64,000 nucleotides of DNA from Lathyrus oleraceus (GCF_024323335.1 NC_066585.1:80761359-80825358); one strand, 5' to 3'. Numbered from the stretch's first letter, positions 12,290 to 27,248 are shown. A program made the numbers and translations. Notes: a model not told the origin generated them from the sequence alone.

Positions 12290-12803
12290 TCAAAAAAGTG
12301 TTGGTTTGAGGTTTGAGCTTTCTTCCTCCTTTGAGAAGATGGTGTTTCAGTTTCTTAGGTGGAGAGAATGGTGTTTCAGTCGAAGAAAAGTGCTAGGGCA
12401 TAAAAAGTGAATGAAACTTAACATTCTGACAAGTGAGTAAAATATTATTTAAATTTTACATCTCAGTTTTCAGAAAAATCGAGAGAACAAATCTGAGGTA
12501 AAAACTGCACTCAATTTATTTAAATAAAATATCAATCAACTTTTAATATCGATTTTTCTGGAAAACCGAGGTATAAGATGGTTTATAAAATAATGGAGAA
12601 TTTTCGCTTCTAAATAAAGCATAAATTTGCAGGAGTTGGGAATCGAAACTCAAATCCTAAGCTACATAAGCTGTCGATTTTCTACAAAACTGGGGTATAA
12701 GATTAAACTTTTAAAACAAATGATGCATTTCAAGTCATTTGACCTCAGATTTTCATTGGTTGAGGTGAAAGCTTTGTCATGAAATGTATTATTTGTAGTA
12801 GTG
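12290..12803 (-). mobile_element. CACTA transposon end, truncated non-autonomous copy
   Basis: Read on the minus strand it begins CACTACTACAAAT at 12803, the form of a CACTA (En/Spm) terminus. The interior has sub-terminal repeats of the type 'atttttctggaaaaccgaggta' / 'tcagttttcagaaaaatcga' in both orientations (12460-12580). The other terminus is missing. It abuts the copia LTR fragment exactly at 12804, so it probably inserted in that LTR. Confidence 0.5.
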
Positions 12804-13795
<992 letters not shown>

Positions 13796-13852
13796 GTGGT
13801 ATCAGAGTCACTTGCGAAGCCATGTGTCAGATTACTATTTTTTTTGTAATTT

Positions 13853-16800
13853 GTGTATTAACTTGTATTTTTGTGAAATCATATTAGACCATAAACAACA
13901 ACACGCATATGTGAATCGTATTATATCAAAAATTATATTACATCAAATTCAAAAATTGTATATTACATCACAACCAAAATGGAACAAAACAACCTACAAT
14001 TTACACATCATTTCATCAAATAATTGTATCTTTGTGTTTTGGTTTCTTGTCTTTGGTGTCTTGTCTCTTGGGGTCTTGACTTTAAACACATGTAATTTCA
14101 AATATTCATACTTGTTAGTAAATAAACTTAGAAATTATAATTACAATAAATTATGAATAAAGAATAATATACTTACTTGTTAATTTTCCCATATGTCTTC
14201 TTTATGATCGTTACGAATATCATGCACAACATCTCTATCAACTTCATCATATGAGGTAGCACGTGTGTTCTGTAAGAAGGAGTGAAAGGAATATCAAAAC
14301 TTTCATCACTACGAAGAATATATTTTCTTTGGAGAATGATTGACCATCTCCCTGATATGTCTGAAGGGTCATTCACATAGAAAACTTGGTTTACTTGAGA
14401 AGCCATGTGAATGGTTTAGTCATATTAGTTGACTTGCCTAAGTCAACCTGGGTGAATCCTAAGTCATCAATTTGTACACCATTATTATTAGGAATCCACT
14501 TGCATTTAAATAAAGGCACTTTGGAAATAACATAATAAATCTCCCAAATCTCCTCAATGACACCATAAAACATTCTGGATTCTAATATAGGATTCTTATC
14601 TTTTGAACTAAAGAAATACATGGATTTGGCCTCAACCATAACCCCACTATTTTGCATTGTACTACGATCATCTTTTGATTTTGTATGAAAGGAAAAATGA
14701 CTAATATCGTATGCAGTCCAAGTTATCACATTAAATTTTGGCATGTATAACAACCATTTAATTATCTCAGATGCGCTATCATCATTAGATATTTTTTTAT
14801 TAAACCAATCTATGAATTTCTTGTTATGTTCTATCAACAACAACTTATCACTCATTCGAGGATTTTTTGTTTCATCACAAGTGTTTTGTGAGTAGCTATG
14901 TAAGGTTGAACTTCATCAAGGTTATTCAATATATAGAAATGTGCTTGAAGAACTACATCCCAAGTCATTGACTCAACATTTAAACTTTGAGTACCTCTAC
15001 CTTCATATTTGTCAGCATGATGAGACTTTAGAATTCCTATAGACTCTACTTCCGACAAATAATTTGTACAAAACTCAACAACTTCTTATGTGATGCACCT
15101 TTCAAGAATCTAAGCTTCCGGTCGATGATGATTCTTCATGTATCTCTCTATTGGATGCATCCACCTTAAATAAACTAAACCACAAAATCTGATTTCTCTT
15201 ACTAGATGAACAAATTAGTGAACCATAATGTCAAAAAATGATGGAGGAAAATAAATCTCCAATTGACACAAGATTATGACAGTCTCATCTTCTAATTCAT
15301 CTAATTTTTTGAAATTAAAAACTTTATTACATATAACATTAAAGAATACTCACAATCTAGTTATAGTTACTCTCACATTTTTTTGGTAGGATGCCACAAA
15401 TAGCCACTGGTAGAAATTGTTGCATCAAGATATGATAGTCATGAGATTTTAAACCAATTAACTTGAGATCTTTCATTGATACAAGTTTCTTGATGTTTGA
15501 TGATTAACCTTGGGGAAATTTGATACCATGCAAACACTTGCAATTTTTTTCCTTTTTAGATAGCGTGACATGTCGGAGGCAGATACGTTATTTTTCCTAA
15601 GTCTATTGGAGTCAACTATTTTCATATACCCATCACCTTCATATCGAGACAAGAATTCTTACTATCTTTAGTCTTTCCTAGAATGTTTAGAAGTGTTCCA
15701 ATCAAACTACCACACACATTTTTCTCCACGTGTATCACATCAAGACAATGTCTTACGTCGAGACTTGACCAATATGGAAGATTAAAGAACACATACCTCT
15801 TTTTCCATATATTTTTCTTAACTGACCCTTTTTCTTTTTTTCTCTTTCCAAAGGCAACATTAATGTGTTTCTGTCGTTGATAAACTCCATCTCTGATTAA
15901 AGGTTTAAGAGCCACATTAAACTCCTACTCCCCATTAAAAGCCCTCCATAATCCTCAATTAAAGGTATTAAATTCACATATATGACACACTTTATGTGTT
16001 TTGACACTATATTTACTCAAATTACCATATGCAGGAAAGTTGTTGATTATGCAAAATAATATTGCAAGCATCTTAAACTTTTCACCAGAATATGCATCCT
16101 CAACTTGAACACCTTCCTCCCACAAAAGTTTTAAATATTCAATTAATGGACTTATATAAACATTTATGTTGTTTCCAGGTTATCGTGGTCCATAAATCAT
16201 CATAATTAACAAATATACTTGCGCTTCATGCACAACCAATGAGATAGGTTGTAAATCATGAGAATAATAGGCCACGAAGAATGGTTAGTACTCAGATTAC
16301 CAAAAGGGTTCATGCCATCGGTGGAAAGCCCAAACCTAAGGTTTCTTGACTCAATGCCAAAATCTGAAAACAACGAACCAATATTATTCCATTGCAAAGA
16401 ATCAGCTACATGGAGAATGTTTCCATCATATTTTTTTATCAGCATGCCATCTAATATTCTTTTCATCATTCACATTAGAAAAAAAAGTCTCTTGAATCTT
16501 GAAATTATTGGCAAGTACCATAACATGACACACCACATTCCAAACATTGATCCAAATTTTTATACTATTTCCTGTATAATATCTAATCATTAGGGCATGC
16601 ATGTATTTTGATATACTCTAAACCCATTGGACACAATATCTTCTTGGTATCATAACAATGACTCGGAAAATTGTTATCTTCTGGTAGCATTTATTTCAAA
16701 AAACCAAGCAATTTTGTGAAACAATTTTAACACCGCAGACAATCGTGTAGAACTTTTGCACCCCTTATATCAATGAGTGTCATTATCACTACATAAAGTA

Positions 16801-18067
16801 TCATAAATATGGGCTTTCCAAAAAGAAGATTTTATAATACCACAAAACATATGTTCTAGTCGATCGTCCATATATTCATCTTCATCAACTTCATGAATTT
16901 GTGACGCCGTGTTTGGCTTTATATCCACTCCACCATGCCACATTCCTATAATATAATTTTGACATATACCATCACAATATATGTGATGGGGGTATTTATT
17001 CCTTTGTACCTTTGTTGACATTCCCTCAAATAACACAAGGACAGTAAAATATACCATCATTTTTGAGAAGATTTTGTTTAGCGTATTCAAGGAATTTAAG
17101 AACCCATTTCCCATATACCAGGCCTAATATATCAACTTTCATCCAAATATGATCCATAATAAATTCTGAAATTTATATCAAAAGAATAATGTGAGTGGCG
17201 CACCAAAACCTAAACCTAAATCATATCCAAACCTAAAGCATATTCATAACAATAATATAACACTAAACCTAAAGCATATGCATTTCATCACAATAATATA
17301 ATATTTAACAACAAAAAAGCGCAATGAACTATGAACCAGGAACAATATGAACACTGCAATATATATATGTCCATTGTGACTGTATTATTCTGACGGAGTT
17401 GACGAAGATTCAAAAACGCAATGAAATCGATGAAAATCAGCCATGAAAAGTAACAATAAAATCAACAAAAAAGGAATAAAAGCAAAGAACATCATCCATG
17501 AAAAGTAACGTACCATACTTCAAAGAGGAGGAAAATACCAAATGAATGAAGATGGTGAACACAAAATGAATATGGTGAATATTTTCATTCCAAATGAATG
17601 AAGATGATGAATATTTTCATTCTAAATGAATGAAGATGGTGAAGATGAAGAGTTTGCTATCGCCGCCGTCTGGTTTGCTTAAGGTATGTTATGAAGGAGA
17701 TAAAGAATTTATTTTGTTTTAATTGACAATAAAGCCTTTCAACACAGTTGATAATAAAAACCGTAGTGAAATACAGAACATGTTAACACGGTGGATAAAT
17801 AGAACCATAGTTAAAAAAAATCAATTTTTGTTTAACTTATGAATTTAAGGGACACACACTTTTTTTAATAGGAAAAATGGAAAATGTTGTTGCTGGGATT
17901 CAAAGCTTGTAACACTTAATTTATCACCACGGTTGTTTCGCACAACTGTAATGAAATGTCTTCTGATAAAATAAAATAAAACCAGACACTTCCAATTTGA
18001 GATATCATAACGGTGGATTGAATGACCGTAGTAAAATAATGTTACCAAAAGTATATTTTGTAGTAAT
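13853..18067 (-). mobile_element. CACTA (En/Spm) transposon, left end missing
   Basis: Carries tnp2-type transposase remnants on the minus strand. The right end (18067 leftward) reads CATTACTACAAAATA, one base from the CACTACTACAAA form. The 300 bp next to it (17745-18060) contain CACTA sub-terminal words such as 'accgtagtgaaat', 'ccacggttgttt' and 'acggtgga' in both orientations. No such words or terminus are visible at the left, where copia leader sequence fades at about 13852. The copia gag N-terminal half is missing across this insertion, so deletion accompanied or followed it. Confidence 0.7.
14173..17155 (-). pseudogene. CACTA tnp2-like transposase, broken
   Basis: In reading order: an N-terminal transposase-associated domain (from 17155, MDHIWMKVD..., continuing in pieces to about 16770 with the FEGMSTKVQ and GMWHGG stretches); the tnp2 core (16469-16206, with LRFGLSTDGMNPFGN and LCMKRK; 15915-15622, with LPYWSSLDVRHCLD and HVEKNVCGSLIGTLLN); and the C-terminal DUF4218/DUF4216-type region (15058-14173, with AHFYILNNLDEVQPY and the final QVFYVNDPSD). 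Tnp2 cuts and pastes CACTA elements. Several frameshifts and stops separate the pieces, and introns may account for some gaps, so a functional protein is unlikely. Confidence 0.75.
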
Positions 18068-19816
18068 GTTGTGACTGATTTGATCCTGCAATCGTTGTCA
18101 GAGAGTTTTAGTCAATTTGTCCTTAATTTCAATATGAATGATATGGGCAAAAGTCTGCCAGAACTGATAGGCATCTTTAGAACTGTTGAGCAGTATCTGA
18201 AATCAAAAGGTAAGGCCATTCTGATGGTCAATAATGGAAAGAAGCAGGATGAAAGGCCTACCTAACAGGGTAGTAAAGGGAAAGACAAGGAAGTTTCCAG
18301 ACTCAAATATATTACTCATGCTTTGAATCCTAACGAAGGTATAACAAAGTAGGGCACTTGCTTTAATTGTGGTAAGACCAGACACTAGAAGAGAAACTGC
18401 CCAAAGTACCTGGAAGATAAGAAGAATAAAGTAGAGACTTCAACTTCAGGTATTTTTTCTATAGAAATAAATTTATCTACTTCTACATCATGGGTATTGG
18501 ATACTGGAAGTGGTTATCACATTTGTATTAATGTGTAGAGACTAATAAAGAGTAGATAATTATAAAAAGGTGAGGTTGATCTATGAGTCGGCAATGTAGC
18601 AAAGTTTGTGGCATTAGCCGTAAGATCTTATGTATTGATTTTACCTAGTTGTTTAAGAATTCAGTTAGAAAATTGTTATTATGTACCTGGAATTAGCATG
18701 AATATTATTTATGTTTCTTGTTTGGATAAGTTTTATTTTTCATTCATAATAAAAAATCAATTGTTGCTCTATTTATTTGGATGATGTATTGTATGCTACA
18801 ACACAAATGAACAATGGACTATATGTCCCTGATCTTGAAATGTCAATTTATAACATTAATATTAAAAGGATGAAACCTAATGAGTTAAATTCAACTTACC
18901 TTTGTCATTTTCGTTTAGGACACATAAGTGAGGAACACATTTGTAAACTCCATAAAGATGGACTCTTGTGCTCTTTTGATTATGAATCATAAAAGACATG
19001 CAAGTTTTGTTTAACTGGAAAGATTACAAAGTCCCCATTTAGAGGAAAATATGAAAGGGTTAATGATCTTTTGGCCCTCATATATATTAATGCATATGAA
19101 CCATTGAACACACCAGCCAGAGGAGGTTTTCAGTACTTCATCACATTTACTGATGATTACACTAGATATGGTTATGTGTATTTAATGAAATACAAATCTG
19201 AATCCTTTGAAAAGTTCAAGGAATTCAAAAATGAAGTACAAAACCAACTAGGAAAGAATATTAAAACCTTTCGATCAGATCGAGGTGGTGAATATTTAAG
19301 CCTTGAATTTAGTGATCATCTAAAACAGTGTGGGATTCTATCCCAACTTACTCTTCCTAGAACACCATAGTGGAATGGTGTATCTGAGAGAAGAAACTGA
19401 ACCTTGTTAGACATGGTTCGATCTACGACGCGACACACAAATATTTCAACCTCCTTTTCGGAACATGCTCTATTGACAACATCTTACACGTTTAACTGTA
19501 TTCCAACCAAAAAGGCTGAGAAGATACCATATGAGATATAAAGTGGTAAGAAACCACATATATGTCTTACATGAATATTTAGGTGGCGAACTTTATGTAA
19601 AATTGACAAATTTTAAATAAGCTTGAGCTTAAATCAGACAAACGCTTATTTGTGGGGTATCCTAAAGAAACAAAAGGGTATTACTTCTACAATACTTATG
19701 AGGGAAATGTGTTTTTCACTCAAATTAGAGTATTCCTGGAAAAGGGCTTTATTTCTAGAGGAACCAATGGTAGTAACGTAGAGCTTGAAGATATTCAATA
19801 ATTATAAAAAATTGAC
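18068..19816 (+). pseudogene. Copia gag-protease-integrase remnant
   Basis: Starts inside gag (TDLILQSLSESFSQFVLNFN), then a zinc knuckle CFNCGKTRH with a stop inside it, the protease DTG in SWVLDTGSG, the LCHFRLGHISEEHICKLHK pre-integrase zinc region, and the integrase core with FTDDYTRYGYVYLM and TFRSDRGGEY. The DDE acid residues visible include D of FTDDY and D of RSDRGGE. In-frame stops occur throughout. The last bases, ttgacacacc, run directly into the next insertion; the reading resumes at 31724 with MEELEQE. Compared with the minus-strand relative at 24725-25990, which is missing part of this, it preserves the pre-integrase region. Confidence 0.8.
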
Positions 19817-21866
19817 ACACCTGTCATACCCTCAAATTTACCCTACCTCCACATCATCTTCTTGAACCCTAAACTCATGAGCATACGTCTCATACATGTC
19901 ATCTCATATGCATATATACTTAATTATCCATAATAATCCATAAACTCAAGGCATGGGATTCATCTATGAAGCTTCAAGATCCTCTGGCCATGTTAAGGTG
20001 TATCCAATCCACCTTAACCCTAATCTCATCCTCAAGAATACAACAAAGCTTGTAAGATCATTCAAGTCATCTCACTCACTCTCTAAACCCAATTTGGAAG
20101 GTGAGTCCCCATTGAAGATGAATCAAGATTCATCTGGTCACTCAAGGACCCTAACCCTAGCTCTTGACCCTCTTTGGCTTGTATAAGTCATGATCCACCA
20201 TGGATCTTGACCATGTCATTGAGGACCCCTAAAATCCAAAGTTTATTCATGCCCCACACCTTTGAAACATCTCAATACGACCCTTTCATCACCAAACCCT
20301 AATTCATCTGACCTTGGTTTTTGATAAAACTTGTGGCTCAAGAAACCCTAATTTGGGCATCCCTTGATCATTGACCTTGTTCATTTTGATCATCCAATTA
20401 CCCCATCACTCATTCAACATCAATTCATGTCCATTAAAATCAAAATCCACCATTTAAACACTCATCCAATACATGTCACAAGTACTTAGTTTGATCATGG
20501 TTTTTGAACTTTCAAGGCATTTGACCCACCCATGAATTTGACCTAACATCACTCCACAAAGCCCCAATTATCATTTCTCATCATGTTATGATCATATGAA
20601 CTTAAAACATCCACCATTGTGCCTTGAAAGTCAATAAATCACAAAATTACATTTTTAGGTCATGTTGGTTGATCACATTTTGGCAAGAATGGTCTATGGC
20701 CAGTTCCAAAGACTATAACTTTCTCATTTCACAAGATTTTTAAGTTCCACTTCGAGCAAAATGTTCTAATTAAGTCTTTCTCCAACTTTGTTTCAAGGTC
20801 TAAGACCTAATTCATTGAGGACAGACCTCAATATTTGCATTGGCCAAGTTGGTCCAACATGCCTACCATGCCCTAAAACATGACCAAGACCACTACTTTA
20901 CCACATTGCCATTTTCAAACCACAACTCCTTTTGACCTGGTTCTTTTTTGCATTCAATCAAGGACATGGCAAGGAACATTTGGCACACGTTTTGGACAAA
21001 ATGCATGAGCCAATTCCATTTGGCCTTGGTTCAAAGATTGAAGATCATCCTGATGCACAAGCCAGACATGCCTAAGTCAGATTTTGCAATTTCATGCACC
21101 AAGCCTCAAATCACTTTGTTCTGATCCCAATGGCCCCAAACACATTGCATATGGTAGTGTGGTATGTTTGTAAGTCAACTTGGATGCCAACAACTCACAA
21201 TTCAAAAAACTCGATCTCATGTGAAAAGTAGAATTTTTCCCAAAATGGCAAAAAGACAAATGCATAGCAACTCTGATTCAAGCCCTTTATTGTTCCTAAT
21301 TGATGCTAAGAACCAAATCAAATTGATCTGGAGTGCAAGAAAGGTCAGAACACAGCCACACATGTCTCCCCAAGTTCAACCTTGAGCATGCTTCGAGCCA
21401 CTTCCATATTATGAAGAAACCTCACTTATTCTCTCACATATCCATCCCAATACCTTCCCTATAAATAGGGTAAGGTTTCCCCTTAATTTTACAAGCTTGA
21501 AAATCCATAAATACTCTGCTATAAAATTGTTTCGAACCTCTAGAAATAGAGATACCTTTTCTAAGTTCTGAAGCTTTTAAACTCAAACCAAGTGCCCAGA
21601 ATCCATCCCTAAAGTTCCCTCAAACTTTCCCAAGTCCAAACTAATCTTCCCTGCACCTCACCTGAGCTGTGCCAAGTCATCAGATCACCACCCTGAGATC
21701 AATTTCGATCTGGTAGTTCCACTCACCCCCATCATCCAAACGAGTTACCATTCAACTCGAAATTCCCAAATGATCATTAACCCCATACTTTGAGCTTTGA
21801 TTAACCTTTATTCAGCATTTAATTTTTAATTTAGGTCAAAGTTGTTCATCCGGTTCATGCAAAAAT

Positions 21867-23242
21867 TGTTGGAGAATTGCCAACCAAGGCGCAGCGGAAT
21901 TTAAAATTTTCTCCATTTAGTGATCCTTACGAATGGGCATGATCAGTGATAGAACCGTTACCTCTTGTGGCGATTCAAACCTTTGGTGCAGATCTCTGAT
22001 AATGATCAAAACCTTTGATACAGATCCACGGGGCGATCACGAACGTTGAACGATGACAACGTCTCTACTCAGTCCACACGAACGGACTCCTTCAATCGCA
22101 GTGCTAGCTGTTATGAATGAAGGCTTTGAGTGAGAGAGAGATACGAAATTCCAACTCTTCAGTTGTGTTGTCTGTCTCAGTGAGTTACTGTGGAGTGACA
22201 ATGCTTCTACCCAAGGGGTTCTATTTATAGAACCACTTGTGTGGGCTTCAAGCCAAAAAGCCCACTTAAGTGCATTTTGGCCCATATCTCATAAAATGCC
22301 AAAATCACTTAAGTATTTGGTACCTTACCATATTTCGTATTCCACTTAAGTACACCGTACCTTATGATGTTCCTTAATTATTCTATCTCTCATCAATCCG
22401 TCCTTTGTGTGTGACCCTATAGGTTTTCGCGGCGTTGGCAATTATATTAAATCACGCATTTAACATAATAAACAGTGAGCGGTATCTAGCAACACATCAC
22501 TGCTACCCAAGTCACGAAAATGTCATGTGATCTGACAAAACCTCCTGTGATAATAATTATGTGTATAATTACCCCTTTTCCCTTATGTCTATATCAAACA
22601 CAAGGTATAGACCGTGTCACCCTTGTCCAGTTCAATATTGGGCCCATAGACATTTATCCTGTTACGCAGGATTGGCAAATTCCATCTAGGACACTCATGT
22701 CCCTCAGCATGCTTCGTGGAGTACTCATCAACTGTCTTTATGGTCATCCAGTTACGGATAACGTTGGATCAGTAATAAGGCACTCAACTCTACATCTAGG
22801 ATCCATAGTGGTTTTAGGTCGAAGAGTGGTATACACTATTATCACCATGAGAATAACTTATGCCACTTTGCATAACTTTCTATATAGTATTCTCATAGCG
22901 GGTCAATCCGGTATAAATATTACTCCTAATATTCATACCTATGTTTAAGACTTGATAACTCTTTATCCATGATCCATGAGATGTGATCATCAGTCTACAA
23001 ACATAATAGTCTTAATGCTTTAATGTTATCCCACTTCACATTAAAGCTCGACTACGGATACTTTAAGAATAGTGTCCTTATGTTTAATGTGTTCTCATGA
23101 TTAAGTCACACTTAATACATTAAACGGACTATCTATTCTAGGGACTTTATTAATCAACCATAATAAAGAAAATGCCTTTTATTATTATCAAATAATTCGA
23201 TACAAGTACCAAAAGTATTGGCCTCTATGGCTTACACCAACA
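21867..23242 (-). repeat. 3' LTR of the young copia
   Basis: TGTTGGAGAATT...ACACCAACA on the + strand. Same length as 27859-29234 and nearly identical. The polypurine tract lies directly to the right, which marks this as the 3' LTR of a minus-strand element. Confidence 0.95.
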
Positions 23243-23256
23243 ATCTCCCACTAGCA

Positions 23257-24003
23257 CTAGAGCCAATCAGGCATACCCCGTATGCCCATTGATCTAGTAT
23301 GGCCATCATGCATCTGCTGCGCAAGAGGCTTTGTCAGTGGGTCAACTATATTGTCAAGTGTTGGTACTTTACATATTTTCGCACAATGCCTAAGTATGTG
23401 TTTGGATCGTTGGTGAGATCTAGGCTCCTTAGCTTGTGCGATAACACCATTGTTATCATAATAGAGACCAATGGGATCCACAATGCTAGGGACTATGCCA
23501 AGTTTATTGATCCAAACAGCTTCCTTTGCTGCACTTAAGGCAGCAATATACTCGGCCTCAATTGTAGAATCAACAACTGCATCTTGCGTTGAACTTTTCA
23601 AGCTCACAGTGCCACCATTTAAGCAAAACACATAACCAGATTGGAATCATTCATATTAAAGCGTCTCAGCACTTTGTCTATGTATGTACTCTGACTTAGG
23701 CCAAGCAGTTTTGTGATCTATCTCTATAGATTCTGATTCCTAATATATAGGCTGCTTCACCTAGGTCCTTCATAGAAAAGCATTTCCCCAACCAAGACTT
23801 TACTTGTTGCAGGGTAGGGATATCGATTCCAATGAGTAATATGTCATCTACATATAATACCAGGAATACGATCATGCTCCCACTAACCTTCTTGTAGACA
23901 CAAGGCTCATCTTCGTTCTTGATGAATCCATACAGTTTAACTGTTTCATCAAAACGAAGATTCCATGAGTAGGTCACAGGCTCATCTTGATCCATGAGTA
24001 ATA
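23257..24003 (-). pseudogene. Copia reverse transcriptase C-part and RNase H, deleted
   Basis: Begins MDQDEPVTY, then jumps directly to SWNLRFDETVK, so the N-terminal half of the RT is missing while the frame is kept. The catalytic LYVDDILLIG motif remains. After LSQSTYIDKVLRRFNMNDSN a second jump lands in the RNase H region (YVFCLNGGTVS), this time out of frame, followed by the RNase H motif DSTIEAEYIAA and the end HTRSMGIRGMPDWL. Aligning to the host copia (31869-33095) puts the two losses at about 455 and 250 bp. The Asp pair needed for RT is present but the fingers and part of the palm are not. Confidence 0.8.
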
Positions 24004-24720
24004 CATCACCTAGATCAGATATCCATATATTTCAGGTAGGTGACGTATCCTGCCTGACCTACGCTGGTCTTGTTCTACTTGAGCAGGTTGCTCTTACACA
24101 ACTACTTGTGTTCCTGCTCTAATTCCTCCATAGGTGTATCGATGCTTTGTGATTCTTGAATTTCTTCAAGTTCTACTTTCCTCCCACTGATTCCTTTGGA
24201 AATAAAATCCGTTTCTAGGAAAACTCAAGTTCGAGCGACAAACACTTTGCCCTCAGAAGGATTGTAGAAATAATATCCTCTTGTTTCTTTAGGATACCCC
24301 ACAAATAAGCATTTGTCAGATTTGGGCTCAAGCTTAGTTGAAATTTGTCGTTTCACATAAACTTCGCAACCCCAAATCTTCATGTAAGACATATGTGGTC
24401 TCTTACCACTCCATATCTCATATGGTGTCTTTTCAACCTTTTGGATGGAACACGGTTAAGTGTGTAAGCTGATGTCAATGGTGTATGTCCTCAAAAGGAG
24501 TTTGGAAGATTGGTGTGACTCATCATGGATCGGACCATGTCCAACAGGGTTCGATTTCTTCTCTCAGATACACCCTTCCATTGGGATGTTCCAGGAGGAG
24601 TAAGTTGGGATAGGATCCCACACTCTTTCAGATGGTCATCAAACTCTAGGATTAAATACTCATCACTTCGATCTGATCGAAGAGTTTTAATATTCTTACC
24701 TAGTTGGTTTTAACTCGTTA
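24004..24720 (-). pseudogene. Copia integrase C-part and linker, degenerate
   Basis: Minus-strand fragments match the host copia integrase tail and linker: the RSDR-like region near 24675, 'atatgagatatggagtggtaagag' near 24410, the KCLFVGYPKETRGYYFYNPSE-type stretch near 24310, and the MEELEQE linker near 24125. Multiple stops and frameshifts are present. Confidence 0.65.
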
Positions 24721-24724
24721 GGTT

Positions 24725-25990
24725 TCACCCTTTTGTATTAATGTTATTAATAGGCATTTCAAGATCAAGGACATATAGTCCATTGTTCATTTGTGCAGTA
24801 GCATAGAATATATCATTCAAATAAATTGAGCAACAATTGTTCTTTATTATAAATGAAAAACCAATCTTGTCCAAACAAGCAATGGAAATAATATTCCTGC
24901 TAATTGCAGGTACATAATAACAGTTCTCTAACTGAATTATTAAACCACTAGGTAAAGTCAATACAAAAGTTCCTACGGCTAAAGCAACAACCTTTGCTCC
25001 ATAGCCAACTCGTAGGTCGATTTTACCTTTTGCCAAATCTCTACTCCTTTTTAGTTCCTGCACATTTGTACAAATGTGAGAAATGCATCCAGTATCTAAT
25101 ACCCATGATGCAGAAGTAGATAAATTAATAACAAAAATACCTGAAGTTGAAGTCTCTACTCCATTCTTCTTATCTTCCAGGTACTTTGGGCAGTTCCTCT
25201 TCCAGTGTCCGGTCTTACCGCAATGGAAGCAGGTGCCTTCTTTTGCTATGCCTCCACTAGGCTTCAAAACAGCAGTGGGTCTGGGATTGGCAACTTCCTT
25301 GCCCTTCCCCTTATCACTTTGCTTAGTGGGCCTTTTGTTCTGTCTCTTTCCATTTCCGATCATCAGAATGGACTTCCCTTTTGACTTCAGATTCTGCTCG
25401 GCAGTTCTTAACATGGCGAGCAGTTCAGGAAGAGATTTGTCCATATCAATCATATTGAAATTTAGGACAAATTGACTGAAACTATCTGGCAACGATTGCA
25501 AGATCAAATCAGTTGCAAGTTCCTTTTCGAGGGGAAAACCCAATCTCTCAAGGTTTTCCACATACCCAATCATCTTGAGTACATAGGGACCTACAGGGGC
25601 TCCCTTAGCTAACTTGCTTTGAAAAAGGGCTTTTGAAACTTCAAACCTCTCATGCCTTGCTTGCTCTTGATAGAGCAACTTCAGGTGTTCGATCATATCG
25701 AACGCTGACATGTTCTCATGTTGCTTTTGCAATTCTGAGTTCATGGTAGCCAGCATGAGACAAGCAGTTTCATTGGCATCATCGACATGCTTCTTATAAG
25801 CATCTCTTTCTGCCTTAGGCGCAGAACTAGGAGGTTCCTCTTCAGGAACAGGTGTCTCCAAGACATACAGCTTTTTATCATGTTTGAGGACAATCCTCAG
25901 GTTTCAGTGCCAATCCAGAAAATTTGTCCCAGACAATTTTTCCTTATCAAGGATTGATCGCAGGATGTTGTTAGAGGTGTTTGCTATCAT
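24725..25990 (-). pseudogene. Copia gag and protease with one in-frame stop
   Basis: The natural start is the ATG at 25990 (MIANTSNNILRSILDKEKL). Codon 29 is TGA (25906-25904), in a place where the family has Trp, which leaves a 378-codon open stretch downstream. It contains the UBN2-type gag domain, the CCHC zinc knuckle CFHCGKTGHWKRNC that binds RNA, and the aspartic-protease motif WVLDTGCISHIC. A one-base deletion gives a stop at 24725, followed by a deletion of about 355 bp that removes the pre-integrase region and the front of the integrase. Gag could be nearly whole if the TGA were suppressed; there is no direct evidence for that. Confidence 0.85.
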
Positions 25991-27240
25991 GGTAATCTAC
26001 ACAAGGATTAATGAAATTATAAGTATCATTGACATATTTAATTAGGCCTTTAATTAAACATGCTCCCACTATTTTACTCAAAACAAATGACCCTCATCAT
26101 CTGATTCGGAAAATCCCGTTGGAAGATTTTCTAGTGGGTCGAGATCCATATTTCACTTCGTTCTAAGTCCGCGTAGGCGGATTACACAAAACTAGGTTAT
26201 TTTAGGTAGGAACTCCTTCCAATTGTATCTCATACAACTCTCGAAAATTTCAGTTGGGTGAATAACTCCTTATTCTAATCCATCATATGGATTATTCCCA
26301 ACTCTTGCTTCTAAACATATATAAGAAAATTATAATCAAGTTTGACTCATCGTTTTAGCAGTTGGATATTACAATTATCCCATCGCACCTTAACTAATAC
26401 AAAACATGCACCTCGCGTAGGAGAAACCTACATTATTTGATACCAGTCTTGATGAGTGCTAAAACTTGGAAAGCAAACATATATAATATTCTCATAATTT
26501 GTTTAGTTAAGTTTGACCCATTGTTTTAACAGTTGGATATTACAATTATCCCATCGCACCTTACTAATATATAGATCATGTACCTCGCGTAGGCGAAACC
26601 TACATTATCCATTACTAGTCTTGATGAGTGTTAAAACTTGGAAAGCATAAACTTAATATTTAATTTGAGGGAATTGCAATTTTTCTGATCTCACCGGCTT
26701 GTTTATCATATAAACCGTCTCTCACATGCATCAACATACATTCAAATGCATCAACATACATACATACATAATGAAACAGTTATGGCCCCTAGCGCAATTA
26801 TTCTCCCAAGCCAATGAGAGAACCTAAGCTAACCTACAACGATCTAAGCTTCTCCAAGCAAGATCTTCAAGGTTGTCCTCCTTTGGCACTGACTTCTTTG
26901 CTTTCTTCATATCATTATATTACATGAAAGAAACTCGTTTTACATACGAGGGAGTGAGATGAGAAAAGAAGTTACATTTGGGAGATTAAGTGAGAGAGGC
27001 ACGACACGTAGGTCGTATTTTAAAAACCCAAAATAAAACAAAGGAAAACTAAGGCCATAACCGATCACCACAAGACAATAATAAACACTTTATTATTATT
27101 ATTAATTCCTTTAATTAATTAAAATCAAATTAAATTTCGAAGATCGATCATCATATTTTAATGAACAATTCATTTAAAATCGATGTCGCTTTTCGTATCA
27201 ACACTTGACACTTTTAAAGCACTGAGTTAGCCGAACGGGT
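25991..27240 (-). other. 5' leader of the young copia
   Basis: Non-coding. It contains a two-copy repeat of about 180 bp (26330-26470 and 26510-26650) sharing 'cagttggatattacaatta' and 'tcttgatgagtg' words. No gene is supported. Confidence 0.6.
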
Positions 27241-27248
27241 GAAAATTT

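Noticed and set aside
24725..25860. A start codon for gag at 25861 on the minus strand
   Set aside because: That codon is TTG in the middle of a gag homologous upstream as far as the ATG at 25990; the apparent start is only the position after the in-frame TGA.
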